DNA of 46,928 bases from Candidatus Saccharimonadota bacterium (GCA_017514675.1 JAFWIY010000017.1:1-46928); one strand, 5' to 3'. Positions 31,362 through 40,041 are shown, counted from the first letter of the stretch. A program made the numbers and translations. The notes: a model not told the origin generated them from the sequence alone.

Positions 31362-31463
31362 TTTGCTCACGTATCTTATCGATAAAACGATTGCTCCTTG
31401 TGATATAATAAATTAGAGAATTAGTATAGCTGAATTTTATTAACTTAAAAGAAAGGCTACTTT

Positions 31464-32489
31464 ATGAGCTCTAAAAATCAAGAACCAACCGACAACCAAG
31501 AAAACATCATTTTTTACCAATCCGACGATGGTTTGGTAAAGATAAAAACCACACTAAACAATGAAACGATTTGGTTATCATTAGATCAAATTGCCGAACT
31601 ATTCGAAAAAGACAAATCGAATATTTCCAGGCATTTAAAAAACATCTTCGCCGAAGGGGAATTAGACAAAAACTCAACTGTTGCATTTTTTGCAACAGTT
31701 CAAAAAGAAGGGAATCGGGAAGTAAAGCGCCAAATTGAATACTATAATCTCGACGCAATCATTTCAGTCGGCTACCGCACGAACTCCGCCCGCGCCACCG
31801 CATTTCGCATCTGGGCCACCAAAGTCCTTAAAGAATACATCGTCAAAGGTTTCGCTCTAGACGACGACCGTCTTAAAAACCGCGCCGGCGGCGATTATTG
31901 GAAAGAATTGCTCGGCCGCATTCGCGACATCCGTTCATCCGAAAAAATGCTCTACCGCCAAGTTCTCGACCTCTACGCGACTTCCGTAGACTACGACCCA
32001 AAATCTAAAGAATCCATCAAATTCTTCAAAATCGTCCAAAACAAACTTCACTACGCTACCCACGGCCACACCGCCGCCGAAGTTATCTACGAACGTGCCG
32101 ACGCGAAAAAACCTTTTATGGGACTCACGACTTTTTCGGGCAAATTCCCAACTCTCTCCGATGCTAAAATCGCCAAAAACTACCTAAATGAATCCGAACT
32201 AAAAGTCCTAAACAATCTCGTTTCCGGTTATTTTGATCTTGCCGAAATCAGCGCTATCGAACATAAACCGATGTATATGAAAGACTATATCGAAAAACTC
32301 AACACGATTTTATCGTCTAGTGGCAGGGAATTACTAAACGATGCTGGTAAAATCACTCGCGAAAAAGCGCTCGAAAAAGCCACTAAAGAATATCGTAAAT
32401 TTGAGCTCGAAAATCCTTCTCCCGTCGAAGAAGCTTATCTAAAATCCCTCACTTCTCTCGAAAAACAAGTCAAAAAGAAAACCAAATAA
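31464..32489 (+). CDS. RhuM-family virulence-type protein
   Basis: A 341-residue protein of the RhuM family (named from a Salmonella pathogenicity-island gene; role unclear). The family core is clear: IIFYQSDDGLVKIKTTLNNETIWLSLDQIAELFEKDKSNISRHLKNIF (about 15-63, DNA-binding-like), VAFFATVQKEGNREVKRQIEYYNLDAIISVGYRTNS, then RIWATKVLKEYIVKGFALDDDRLK. A C-terminal helical part includes YATHGHTAAEVIYERADAKKPFMGL, typical of Fic/DOC-linked proteins. AAAGAAAGG precedes the start. Often mobile; neighbouring defence genes are not seen. Confidence 0.88.
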   Translation: MSSKNQEPTDNQENIIFYQSDDGLVKIKTTLNNETIWLSLDQIAELFEKDKSNISRHLKNIFAEGELDKNSTVAFFATVQKEGNREVKRQIEYYNLDAIISVGYRTNSARATAFRIWATKVLKEYIVKGFALDDDRLKNRAGGDYWKELLGRIRDIRSSEKMLYRQVLDLYATSVDYDPKSKESIKFFKIVQNKLHYATHGHTAAEVIYERADAKKPFMGLTTFSGKFPTLSDAKIAKNYLNESELKVLNNLVSGYFDLAEISAIEHKPMYMKDYIEKLNTILSSSGRELLNDAGKITREKALEKATKEYRKFELENPSPVEEAYLKSLTSLEKQVKKKTK

Positions 32490-32490
32490 T

Positions 32491-33315
32491 TTATTTTTTA
32501 TACCCATTCACAAACGACTTCGCATCCATAATTTTGCGCCCCTCGGGTTGCAAAAAGTCAATCGCGAGTTTCTCGCCATCCGCGCATGGCATTTCCAATA
32601 CCGCCGTTTCGCCCGGCGCCATTGTATGCGCACCGTGAATAATGCAAGAAATCCCAAAAAATTCACGCTTTGGCTTCGGAAAACCGGCAAACGCAATAAT
32701 CTTCCTAAGAGTTTTTTCCGCCGAATCTACTTCTGGCGTTAAAATCCCCATCGACTTATCCAATTTGCCACAAAAAGTCGCCCGCGAGTCATCCTGTAAA
32801 ACCGGTTCCGGTAAATCTGTTAAATGTTCACAAATCCACTTCGCTCCTGCCTCCGCGAGAACCTGATAAATCGCTTTCTTTTCCGGAATTAACCCCGAAA
32901 CTAATTCGGAATCTGTAATTTTCGCAATCTCCGCACTAGAAAAAGTAGTCTGATAATAAACCGGCCCAGCATCCATCGCCTTCACTAGTTTCATCACCGA
33001 AACACTAAAATTAGAACAGCCGTCTAAAATTGCCGATTCAATCGGCGACGCCCCGCGGTATTCCGGCAAAAGGGAAGGATGAATATTTAAAATCCCCTCC
33101 GGCTCAAACATTTCCAAAACCGAACCCGGAATCAAAACTCCAAACGATGCCAAAATACCGTGAATTTTCGGGTTTTCAGCCCGTAATTCACGCGCCTTTT
33201 CTAAATCCTCCCGTGTTCGCGCATGAAAAACAATCTCAAAATGCTCCGATAAAACCGCTAAAGCATACTCGGCCAAGGCTCCATTCCCAAAAAAGATAAT
33301 TTTCTGCCTAGTCAT
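32491..33315 (-). CDS. fmt: Methionyl-tRNA formyltransferase
   Basis: A 274-residue enzyme that formylates initiator Met-tRNA using 10-formyltetrahydrofolate. The catalytic triad is visible: N77 and H79 in GILNIHPSLLPEYRGASPI and D115 in AMDAGPVYY. It is about 40 residues shorter than typical, with a reduced C-terminal tRNA-binding domain. It overlaps the upstream def gene by 8 bases, so the fMet-addition and fMet-removal genes are coupled. Its end lies one base from the RhuM gene end, convergent, with no terminator between them. Confidence 0.92.
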   Translation of the reverse strand: MTRQKIIFFGNGALAEYALAVLSEHFEIVFHARTREDLEKARELRAENPKIHGILASFGVLIPGSVLEMFEPEGILNIHPSLLPEYRGASPIESAILDGCSNFSVSVMKLVKAMDAGPVYYQTTFSSAEIAKITDSELVSGLIPEKKAIYQVLAEAGAKWICEHLTDLPEPVLQDDSRATFCGKLDKSMGILTPEVDSAEKTLRKIIAFAGFPKPKREFFGISCIIHGAHTMAPGETAVLEMPCADGEKLAIDFLQPEGRKIMDAKSFVNGYKK

Positions 33316-33880
33316 CCGGGAAAAGCTCTTTGTTGTTTTTTATCTTTTTGTCGTAATCTACTGGAATGAGATCGCCTTTGTCATTCATTTCATAAAACGC
33401 ATCGCGCTCATCCTTGATATGGTCAATAAACAACACCCCGTCCAAGTGGTCAATTTCGTGTAGCAGAGTTCGCGCCAACTCATCGGTAGCCTTAATGCGA
33501 ACTTCCGTACCATCTTCTAGGCGAGCCTTAATCTTGACTTTAGTCGGGCGCGGCACCTTGCCATAAATAAACGGCACCGAAAGACATCCCTCGAAATCCG
33601 ACACTACCTTACCATCCGTCTTAATCACCTCTGGATTTATCAATGCCGTAAATGAAGCGTTCTTTTTATCTTCCATATCGTCACGTATAATAATAATCCG
33701 CTTCGAAACTCCCATCTGTGGTGCTGCCATCGCGGCGGAGAGTTCATACGGATGATCCTTCTCCCAATCCAGCGATAACTTCCGCATCTCCTCAATAATC
33801 TTCAAAACCTCATCATCAATCACACCAACTTTCGTTGATTTCTGCCGTAGTCTCTCATCCGGTGTTGTAATAATTCTCAT
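33308..33880 (-). CDS. def: Peptide deformylase
   Basis: A 190-residue metalloenzyme that removes the N-formyl group from new proteins. Motif 2 GCLSVP (C99) and motif 3 HEIDH (141-145) supply the metal ligands and catalytic Glu. Motif 1 reads AAMAAPQMG (49-57) instead of the usual GxGLAAPQxG, so the first glycine is lost. The C-terminal 30 residues are an acidic and lysine-rich extension. Leaderless: TGATATAAT, 6 bases, ATG. First gene of the def-fmt operon. Confidence 0.95.
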   Translation of the reverse strand: MRIITTPDERLRQKSTKVGVIDDEVLKIIEEMRKLSLDWEKDHPYELSAAMAAPQMGVSKRIIIIRDDMEDKKNASFTALINPEVIKTDGKVVSDFEGCLSVPFIYGKVPRPTKVKIKARLEDGTEVRIKATDELARTLLHEIDHLDGVLFIDHIKDERDAFYEMNDKGDLIPVDYDKKIKNNKELFPDD

Positions 33881-33943
33881 ACCCCAATTATATCACATAA
33901 GCATATGTTATAATAGAGGTAAGCATTAAACGAAAGGAACTTC

Positions 33944-34621
33944 ATGAAAAATCGCTCTGGGCTAATTTGGGGATTAGCGCTTATCGCTGTCGGCGTAATC
34001 TGGGCCGGCAACGCCCTCGGCCTATTTAATATTAACCTCTTTTTTAACGGTTGGTGGACGCTGTTTATTATCGTCCCGTGCCTTTGGGGCCTCATCACCG
34101 AATCCGAAAAAGTCGGTAACCTTATCGGCCTTCTTATCGGCATTCTCCTACTTCTTTCCGCGCAAAATGTTATTTCGTTTGGCCTCATTTGGCGCATCTT
34201 CATCCCGGCGGTTCTCGTTATTATCGGGCTCAACCTCGTATTTAAAAACCTTTTCAATCGTTCTATCAACGAAGAAATTAAGAAGCTGAACAAAAATCTT
34301 AACAAAGACGATGCAATCGCTGCGGTTTTTTCCGGGCAAAAATTAAATTTTGACAAAGAGGAGTTTAAAGGCAAAAACTTGGATGCGATTTTTGGCGGCA
34401 TTGATCTCGACCTTCGCAGCGCGAAAATCGTGAGCGATGTGGTGATAAATGCCAGTGCAATTTTCGGCGGTATCGACATTATGGTTCCGGAAAATGTCAA
34501 AATCAAAATTAAATCAAACGCGATTTTCGGCGGGGTTTCCGATAAAACTAAAAAATCAGAAGGGAAACACACAATTTATATTAATGCGACCGGTATCTTT
34601 GGCGGAGTGGAGATTAAATGA
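33944..34621 (+). CDS. LiaF-like membrane protein
   Basis: A 225-residue protein with an N-terminal block of four membrane segments (about 7-24, 37-50, 60-76 and 82-100) as in LiaF/DUF5668 proteins. A soluble part follows with four repeated AIFGG turns (DAIFGGIDLDL, SAIFGGIDIMV, NAIFGGVSDK, GIFGGVEIK), a beta-helix-like ladder. LiaF-type proteins control cell-envelope stress systems in Firmicutes, but no liaRS genes are near. AAAGGAAC precedes the start; TGTTATAAT lies at about 33906. The next gene overlaps by 4 bases. Confidence 0.8.
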   Translation: MKNRSGLIWGLALIAVGVIWAGNALGLFNINLFFNGWWTLFIIVPCLWGLITESEKVGNLIGLLIGILLLLSAQNVISFGLIWRIFIPAVLVIIGLNLVFKNLFNRSINEEIKKLNKNLNKDDAIAAVFSGQKLNFDKEEFKGKNLDAIFGGIDLDLRSAKIVSDVVINASAIFGGIDIMVPENVKIKIKSNAIFGGVSDKTKKSEGKHTIYINATGIFGGVEIK

Positions 34622-35406
34622 GTAGTTTCGTTCGCGTAATTAAATATCTCGCCATTGCTTTTGCGATTTTCCTCATCGTCACGATTTTCACCGCCATTCT
34701 CGGCGTCGGGCAGGGAATTATCTCTTTCTCCGGCTTTTTTAACGACGGTACGGTTTTAGAATTAGATGCAAAATCCAATTATCTTGATATAGACATGAAA
34801 TGCGGCGACCTAAAAATCAGAAAAGCCGATGAATTAAAAGTTGAAACCGGAAGCGACAAAATTAAAGTCGAGCAAGATGGCGAAAAGATTAAAGTAAAAG
34901 ATGAAACGAATTCAATGTTTGGCTGCGATAAGCAGGAAATATTTGTCTATTTACCGGAGCTTATCTTTGAGGCAGTCAGTATCAAAAGTGGCGCCGGGCG
35001 TGTTGAGGCGGAGAGTTTGAAGACCGATGAAACTTATCTTTCACTTGGAGCCGGCGAGGTGATTATTGATGAATTGATTTCAAAAAATCCGCGCATTAAA
35101 ACCGGCGCTGGCTCACTTACGATAAAATCCGGCGAACTTAAGGATTTGAAATTAGAAATGGGTGCCGGCGAGGCAAGAATCTCGGCAAACCTAACTGGTA
35201 AAAACGAAATCGAATGTGGCGTCGGCCGGCTAGAACTAAATCTCGCCGGCGAAAAATCTGAATATACCTTTGATGTTGAAAAAGGCCTCGGCCGCATTCT
35301 TTTGAACGGTACCGAAATCTCAAACGACACTAACCTCGGCACCGGCGGAACTAAAATCGAAATCGACGGCGGTATCGGCGAAATCGATATCCGTACCAGA
35401 AATTAA
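34618..35406 (+). CDS. Membrane-anchored DUF4097-like beta-repeat protein
   Basis: A 262-residue protein with one N-terminal membrane segment (about 9-36) and an outer domain of short beta repeats (SGAGRVEAESL, LGAGEVIIDEL, TGAGSLTIKSG, MGAGEARISAN, CGVGRLELNL), the pattern of DUF4097/putative adhesin domains. It is coupled to the LiaF-like gene by an ATGA overlap, and both proteins share the ladder design, suggesting a complex at the cell envelope. C98 or nearby Cys are few, so disulfides are unlikely to matter. Confidence 0.78.
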   Translation: MSSFVRVIKYLAIAFAIFLIVTIFTAILGVGQGIISFSGFFNDGTVLELDAKSNYLDIDMKCGDLKIRKADELKVETGSDKIKVEQDGEKIKVKDETNSMFGCDKQEIFVYLPELIFEAVSIKSGAGRVEAESLKTDETYLSLGAGEVIIDELISKNPRIKTGAGSLTIKSGELKDLKLEMGAGEARISANLTGKNEIECGVGRLELNLAGEKSEYTFDVEKGLGRILLNGTEISNDTNLGTGGTKIEIDGGIGEIDIRTRN

Positions 35407-35475
35407 CCTGTATAGTCATATTCATCTCCTTCCTGGCAAAAAATAAGCCTAGGCAGTTTACGGAGCTCTCATGGG

Positions 35476-36423
35476 TTACTTTACAATCAACTCACTCGCA
35501 TCCAGATCGCAGTCACTCATCGCCACCGACCGAATTGCCGGGTCCTCGTAAGTATTATAATAGTAAGTTTTAGTGCGAGTCGAATATCCGCCGGTATAAA
35601 TCGTTTTCTCAAACTGTCCATCTGCCATCGCCGCCCCGCCATCAATCATCGCCACCCCTGTCAAAGTATGAAACAACCGCGAAACATTTGTCGCCTCATC
35701 GGCTTGCGCCGGATAATGCGTATTAAAATACGCCACGCGAATAAACCGGTCGCTCGAATAAAACCCGCCCGGCAGGCCTCGAAGTAAAGACCCACTCCCA
35801 AACGGCTTCATCGTCGCCTTATTCCACTTCACTTCTTTCGGCATCTGCGGGAACAAGTTCATATAATTTCGCAAATTCTCCTTGTGCCACCCATACCCCG
35901 GCTGATTAGTCAAAACATCCGCCTCATTCTCAAAAATCTCCATCCCGTTTTCGGTATACTCAACCACAATCGAGCGCTTCGCATCGCCGATAATCCAATG
36001 AAGCTCCGAAACAGGGAATTGCTCGTTTATTGGCTTCGCTACAATCGCAACATCCCGGAGCGCCTTCTTCGCCTCGTCTACTGTCTTAAAATTCAAAGCT
36101 ACCCAAAGCGGAAATTCATACGCCGCAACATTGGTTTTCCCCTCAATCGGCGCATCAGCATACTTCGCATAACCCGGAAAATTCAGCCCCGCAATCGCGA
36201 GCCCATGCTCATTCGCGCAATCAAAATATAGCGGAGTGTTTTCGGCCACAATCCCCATTCCGATGAGCGCCGGGGAATTAGCCATCTCACCAAGAAACGC
36301 CGATTTATATTTATAACCCCGCGGTGTCACCACGACCTTCTCGCCGTACCCCACCGACCAATCCAAATTCCGCCCAAAATACATATTCCCATCTGCATCG
36401 CTAAACCTTACACCTGTACACAT
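35476..36423 (-). CDS. Choloylglycine hydrolase / penicillin acylase-family amidase
   Basis: A 315-residue Ntn-hydrolase. C2 becomes the N-terminal nucleophile after Met removal; R18 and D21 in GRNLDW are the next family residues, with asparagines in GLAIAGLNFPG and VLTNQPGYGWHKENLRNYM and an arginine in YSSDRFIRVAYF completing the site. Family members split bile salts, penicillin V or acyl-homoserine lactones; the sequence alone does not decide. There is no signal peptide. AAAGGAGG lies 5 bases before the start. If active on bile salts it would point to a gut host, but related acylases are widespread. Confidence 0.9.
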   Translation of the reverse strand: MCTGVRFSDADGNMYFGRNLDWSVGYGEKVVVTPRGYKYKSAFLGEMANSPALIGMGIVAENTPLYFDCANEHGLAIAGLNFPGYAKYADAPIEGKTNVAAYEFPLWVALNFKTVDEAKKALRDVAIVAKPINEQFPVSELHWIIGDAKRSIVVEYTENGMEIFENEADVLTNQPGYGWHKENLRNYMNLFPQMPKEVKWNKATMKPFGSGSLLRGLPGGFYSSDRFIRVAYFNTHYPAQADEATNVSRLFHTLTGVAMIDGGAAMADGQFEKTIYTGGYSTRTKTYYYNTYEDPAIRSVAMSDCDLDASELIVK

Positions 36424-36525
36424 AAAACCTCCTTTGTTAATTTATTAAAACACTTATGCTTATAATTATACTCCAAATCCGAAAAAACGGACAATTTAAT
36501 CCAAAATATACGCTATAATAAAACT

Positions 36526-36573
36526 ATGGACAACGAAAAAAATCTCGCCCTGCTTAAAAATAGTATGTTATAA
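36526..36573 (+). CDS. Possible leaderless mini-ORF (15 aa)
   Basis: TATAAT (36514-36519) stands 6 bases before an ATG that opens a 15-codon frame (MDNEKNLALLKNSML). Its TAA stop is part of the -10 box (TGTTATAAT) of the next leaderless gene at 36581. The exact promoter-to-ATG spacing used elsewhere in the window supports real initiation. It may be a leader peptide or the relic of a duplicated gene start. Confidence 0.35.
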   Translation: MDNEKNLALLKNSML

Positions 36574-36580
36574 TAAAGCC

Positions 36581-37150
36581 ATGAAAAATAGTGGGCTAAC
36601 AGAGAAAAAAATGGCAAACAAAAAATTCAAAAAGAATGAAAACGCCATCTTTCTCGCCTACTATAAATTTCGCGATTGCCCAACCGCAAAAGCCCTCGCA
36701 AAATGCGCCGGCATCTCTCGCTCGACCTTGTATCGCCACCACAAATCCCCCCACTCCATCCCCGAAAACTACGAAAAATACATCCTCGAAATCTACTCAA
36801 AAAGAATTAAAAACTTCCTAAAACAGGGAACAACCCTTAAAAAAATATTTTTTCGCAAACTAGTTTTTATCCATAATCACCACATAATTTTCACTGCGCT
36901 ATTTCAAGGCGGCCGAAAAGACATTGTAAAAGATATGCTTGAAATCATCAAAAAACCAATTCTATCTGAATGGAACTATAAAAACCCCGAAAAACTCTAC
37001 AAAGTCTACCAAAACGAAGTCTTGGGCCTCATCGAAACTTGGGCTGAAGGCGGTTTCAAAATTGACGAAATCGAAATCGTCCTAAACGACATCCTCTACC
37101 TCAACAAATCCACCCCAAAACACCTCTCCCGCTTTCTCGAACAATCATAG
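36581..37150 (+). CDS. TetR-like DNA-binding regulator
   Basis: A 189-residue protein. The N-terminal third has a helix-turn-helix of TetR type (CPTAKALAKCAGISRSTLYRHHKS, about 33-56), followed by an all-helical C-terminal domain (about 70-185), likely for ligand binding and dimerisation. The TetR consensus is weak, so another HTH family is possible. Leaderless (TGTTATAAT, 6 bases, ATG); a second ATG at 36611 is in frame. Convergent with priA, overlapping by 6 bases. Targets unknown. Confidence 0.65.
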   Translation: MKNSGLTEKKMANKKFKKNENAIFLAYYKFRDCPTAKALAKCAGISRSTLYRHHKSPHSIPENYEKYILEIYSKRIKNFLKQGTTLKKIFFRKLVFIHNHHIIFTALFQGGRKDIVKDMLEIIKKPILSEWNYKNPEKLYKVYQNEVLGLIETWAEGGFKIDEIEIVLNDILYLNKSTPKHLSRFLEQS

Positions 37151-39079
37151 AAGCCCCGGCGGATCAAGTGTAACCTTAAAATTCTTATCCAACCCCGAAA
37201 TCGCCTGAATCAAAACCTTCCGCGATTTCGCGCGCACAATAATTTGCCAGGTATACCCTCGCGCAGTCCTTTCGTGAAACGCCGGCATCGGCGGGGAAAC
37301 AGTCAAATCCTTGTTTCGGGCGAGTTTAGCGGCGGTAGTGCGCACTTTTTTTAGCACCAAACTCTCGGTTTTTAGAGTAATTTCAATCTTAGCGGTGAAC
37401 CGAAACGGCGGAAAACCAGCTCGCCGCCGTTTTTTCAGCAAATATTCTGCCGCGCCCAGATAATCGCCAGCCACAGCGTATTGAATTATCTCGTGCTCGG
37501 GGCGAAAAGTCTGAATAATCACCTCGGCCCTTTCAGTATGCCCACGCCCAACTCGCCCAATCACCTGAGTAATCAGCTGAAAAGCGCGCTCCTCGGCGGC
37601 ATAATCTGGTAGCGACAGCCCGGCATCAGCCTGAACCACCCCTACAGTAGCAAGTTTCGGCAAATCCAGCCCTTTTGCCAGAGTTTGCGTGCCGACCAAT
37701 ATATCCACTTCGCCATTTTTCACCTCATCGTAAACCGCATCAAGGCTTTCGCTTTTCTTATTATCGGCATCAAATCGCGCCACGCGAGCTTTCGGAAAAA
37801 GCTTCTTTAATTCCGCCTCTAATAACTTGGTGCCAAAACCTCTGTGTAGGACCCCGGCATTGCCACATTTTGGACAAACAGACGGCACTTTTTCGCGATG
37901 CTCACAGGTGTGGCAAACCAGTTCGTATTTGTCGGCGTGTAAAGTTAGCGGCAGGTAACAGTTTGGACAAACAATTTCTTCGCCACAGTTTTCGCAGATA
38001 GTAAGGGGAGCAGAGCCACGGCGATTATGAAAAATCAAAGTCTGCCAGCCCCGCGCCAGATTATCCGCGATACTTTCAAGTAATGCGTTGCAAAAATAGC
38101 GGTTCTTTGTGAAATTTTCGCGAGTTTTAAAATCTATCACCCGGATTTTTGGCTCTCTTGCGGCCTTTTTGGCCTTTTCCGTTATTTCTACCAGGGCATT
38201 TTTTCGCTTCGCCAGATAAAAATCCTCAACCGTCGGCGTTGCCGAACCGAGAATTAGCGGTATTTTGAGCTCTTTTGCTATCAGGCTTGCCACTCTAACA
38301 GCGGAGTATCTGGGAGCGTTTTCTTGGTAATAGGTGGTCTCGTGCTCTTCATCAATGATAATCAACCCCAGATTAGAAAGTGGTGCAAATAGTGCCGAAC
38401 GTGGGCCAATCACAATCTTTGGCGCCTCTGTCTCTAGGAGGGAATCAAAGATACGGTGCCTTTCCGCCTCTGTCTGTTTGGAATGGATTAGCACGATATT
38501 TTGCCCAAAAACCTCCTGAAAAACCCGAACAAGTTGCCCGGTTAAAGCGATTTCTGGCACTAAAACGATGCTGGATTTTTGCTGTTTAAACGCATTTAGG
38601 GCTATTTTAAGGTAGATGTTCGTCTTTCCGCTTCCGGTTATCCCCCGCAGCAGTTTCGTGCCTTCTCCGGCCTTCTGGAGGCTCTGAAAGGCCTTTTTCT
38701 GGGCAGTATTAAGCGGAATTTCTGCAAAATCGGGAAACTGTTTGGTTTTTTCACGGTCACCGAACATTTGTTCGGTTTTTCGGCGTTTCTTCTCGACCCC
38801 TCTAGGCAACACTACCGCTACTGCTTGCCCGCTTGCCGCCAAATAATATTCGTGTAAAAACTTCACCGCCGCCAAAAGATGATTCGGCAGCGGCTTTGAA
38901 TACAAAATTGTCAAAATTGATTTGGTCGGAAAATCCGGTTGCGCAACTTTTTTAATTACCACACCCGGCACTTTGCGCCGACCCACCGGCACCAACACAA
39001 TTTGCCCCGGCAACAGGGAACCATCAAAATCATATGTGAGCCCCTCCACTTTCCCCTCCGGTACAACCTCGTAAAACAT
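37145..39079 (-). CDS. priA: Primosomal protein N' (PriA helicase)
   Basis: A 644-residue replication-restart helicase. After the N-terminal 3'-end-binding domain come Walker A GITGSGKTN (about 190), DEEH (Walker B) and the zinc region with four CxxC pairs (CENC, CPNC, CHTC and CPKC) between about 410 and 460, then helicase motifs V-VI (VGTQTLAKGLDLP, QVIGRVGRG). The start at 39079 is chosen because TATAAT lies 6 bases upstream; a longer frame to 39217 would read through the terminator of the neighbouring gene. It is leaderless. Confidence 0.95.
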   Translation of the reverse strand: MFYEVVPEGKVEGLTYDFDGSLLPGQIVLVPVGRRKVPGVVIKKVAQPDFPTKSILTILYSKPLPNHLLAAVKFLHEYYLAASGQAVAVVLPRGVEKKRRKTEQMFGDREKTKQFPDFAEIPLNTAQKKAFQSLQKAGEGTKLLRGITGSGKTNIYLKIALNAFKQQKSSIVLVPEIALTGQLVRVFQEVFGQNIVLIHSKQTEAERHRIFDSLLETEAPKIVIGPRSALFAPLSNLGLIIIDEEHETTYYQENAPRYSAVRVASLIAKELKIPLILGSATPTVEDFYLAKRKNALVEITEKAKKAAREPKIRVIDFKTRENFTKNRYFCNALLESIADNLARGWQTLIFHNRRGSAPLTICENCGEEIVCPNCYLPLTLHADKYELVCHTCEHREKVPSVCPKCGNAGVLHRGFGTKLLEAELKKLFPKARVARFDADNKKSESLDAVYDEVKNGEVDILVGTQTLAKGLDLPKLATVGVVQADAGLSLPDYAAEERAFQLITQVIGRVGRGHTERAEVIIQTFRPEHEIIQYAVAGDYLGAAEYLLKKRRRAGFPPFRFTAKIEITLKTESLVLKKVRTTAAKLARNKDLTVSPPMPAFHERTARGYTWQIIVRAKSRKVLIQAISGLDKNFKVTLDPPGLL

Positions 39080-39108
39080 ATTACTATTATACACCACCCC
39101 TAAATTAA

Positions 39109-39143
39109 ACCAAAAAATTAGGGCGCAACACATGGTTGCGCCC
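39109..39143 (-). terminator. Terminator of the 39549 gene
   Basis: On the minus strand GGGCGCAAC pairs with GTTGCGCCC and is followed by TAATTTTTTGG. It separates the 39549 gene from priA. Confidence 0.85.
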
Positions 39144-39159
39144 TTCGGTATAGGACAGA

Positions 39160-39549
39160 TTACAGGTTTATCACAATTCCTGCAGGACAGAGTAGCTCTT
39201 GTTCGATTACGGAGCACTGATCTTGGCGGCTCCTTTTCTCGGATATGGCGATATCTATGAGGCTCTTGGTAATTTTAGCATTAGTGCCACGTTCTTCGAC
39301 GAATAATACGCTTTTCGGCTCCACATGTACCTCTTTAAATTTTTTGACAATAAGCGACCATTCTTCTCGTTTGCCGAGTTCTTCTTGAGCGGCAATAAGA
39401 ACAGGTATATAGTTCTCGTCTCTTCGGAGTACCAAAGAAAGTCCGAGAGCCTGCTCATACACTTCGGCGAGCACATTCGTCGAATGACAATGTGCTAATT
39501 CCTCGCGGATATCTTCCTCTACCCATCCATTAAATTCTCTTGCATGCAT
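39160..39549 (-). CDS. Small soluble protein of unknown function
   Basis: A 129-residue protein (MHAREFNGWVEEDIREELAH ...), helical in the first half and mixed after residue 65 (KEVHVEPKSVLFVEE). Three cysteines occur, two near the end (CSVIEQELLC). Not recognised. AGGAGGA precedes the start and TGCTATAAT lies about 50 bases upstream with TTGACT at -35; the leader has a TTGGC/GCCAA hairpin. Own promoter and terminator, like the other orphan accessory genes here. Confidence 0.65.
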   Translation of the reverse strand: MHAREFNGWVEEDIREELAHCHSTNVLAEVYEQALGLSLVLRRDENYIPVLIAAQEELGKREEWSLIVKKFKEVHVEPKSVLFVEERGTNAKITKSLIDIAISEKRSRQDQCSVIEQELLCPAGIVINL

Positions 39550-39673
39550 AAAGTGCTTCCTCCTAATTGAGAATAAATTTTGGCAAAAGCCAATACTTTG
39601 TATTATAGCACAGTCAAGCAAAAAAGTCAAGCAAAACCTCTATAAAACCTAACCGCAACCTCAATAAAAGGGG

Positions 39674-39702
39674 TTGCAAATTCTTGATCACCATGCTAGC
39701 AT
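39674..39702 (+). promoter_or_regulatory. Promoter of the 39709 RNA
   Basis: TTGCAA (39674-39679) and the extended -10 TGCTAGCAT (TAGCAT 39697-39702) with a 17-base spacer. The predicted start falls at about 39709, just before the first strand of the RNA closing stem. Confidence 0.6.
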
Positions 39703-39708
39703 CCACAC

Positions 39709-39963
39709 CAGACGAACTTTGGTGGGAAAGGAGTAGAATTTACTTTCAAAATCTGGCGGTGGAAAGGAGGGTTTATTGATGACGATTGCCGTTAAACTGG
39801 GGCGATTTCACCTCAAATTAACAATCGCCCTCAGAAGAAGGCGATATCGTTAATTTAAATCCTAATTAAATTTTAACTCTAACGACTCTGGAAGTCAATA
39901 GCCAAAGTTCGTCCAACCCGCCAGATAGCCGCCCGCAGGATTTTGATTTTGCGGGCGGTTTCC
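39709..39963 (+). ncRNA. Structured RNA with pseudoknot topology and a mini-ORF
   Basis: Two perfect pairings cross: A, GACGAACTTTGG (39711-39722) with CCAAAGTTCGTC (39902-39913); and B, ATCTGGCGG (39751-39759) with CCGCCAGAT (39918-39926). The order A-B-A'-B' is a pseudoknot. Between them GGGCGATT/AATCGCCC and AATTTAA/TTAAATT form hairpins. Two copies of GGTGG(G)AAAGGAG lie at 39721 and 39758. The RNA ends in a strong terminator, CCGCCCGC/GCGGGCGG plus TTT (39929-39960). It has no acceptor-like ends, so it is not a tmRNA, and it lacks RNase P consensus. Confidence 0.6.
39779..39853 (+). CDS. Cationic 24-aa mini-protein inside the 39709 RNA
   Basis: AAAGGAGGG ends 8 bases before an ATG that opens a 24-codon frame: MTIAVKLGRFHLKLTIAL followed by an arginine-rich tail (RRRRYR). 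The stretch K-L-G-x4-K-L-T-I-A-L matches the K-F-G-x4-R-V-T-I-H-L of the mini-ORF remnant at 44061-44120 position by position. Net charge is strongly positive. It could be a translated regulator, a secreted peptide, or a by-product of a strong ribosome binding motif in the RNA. Confidence 0.45.
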   Translation: MTIAVKLGRFHLKLTIALRRRRYR

Positions 39964-40041
39964 AAGCCGCATAAATCCGTTGTAATTTTTACCCAAAAAC
40001 CAAAACCCGTGCTATAATTAGTTTATTATAAGCGAGGGAAT

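Noticed and set aside
39080-39217. Longer PriA N-terminus
   Set aside because: It would read through the terminator of the neighbouring gene; TATAAT is 6 bases from ATG 39079.
39709-39963. tmRNA or RNase P RNA identity for the pseudoknotted RNA
   Set aside because: No tRNA-like acceptor or T arm and no ALAA-type tag were found, and the RNase P consensus GAGGAAAGTC and ACAGAA are missing.
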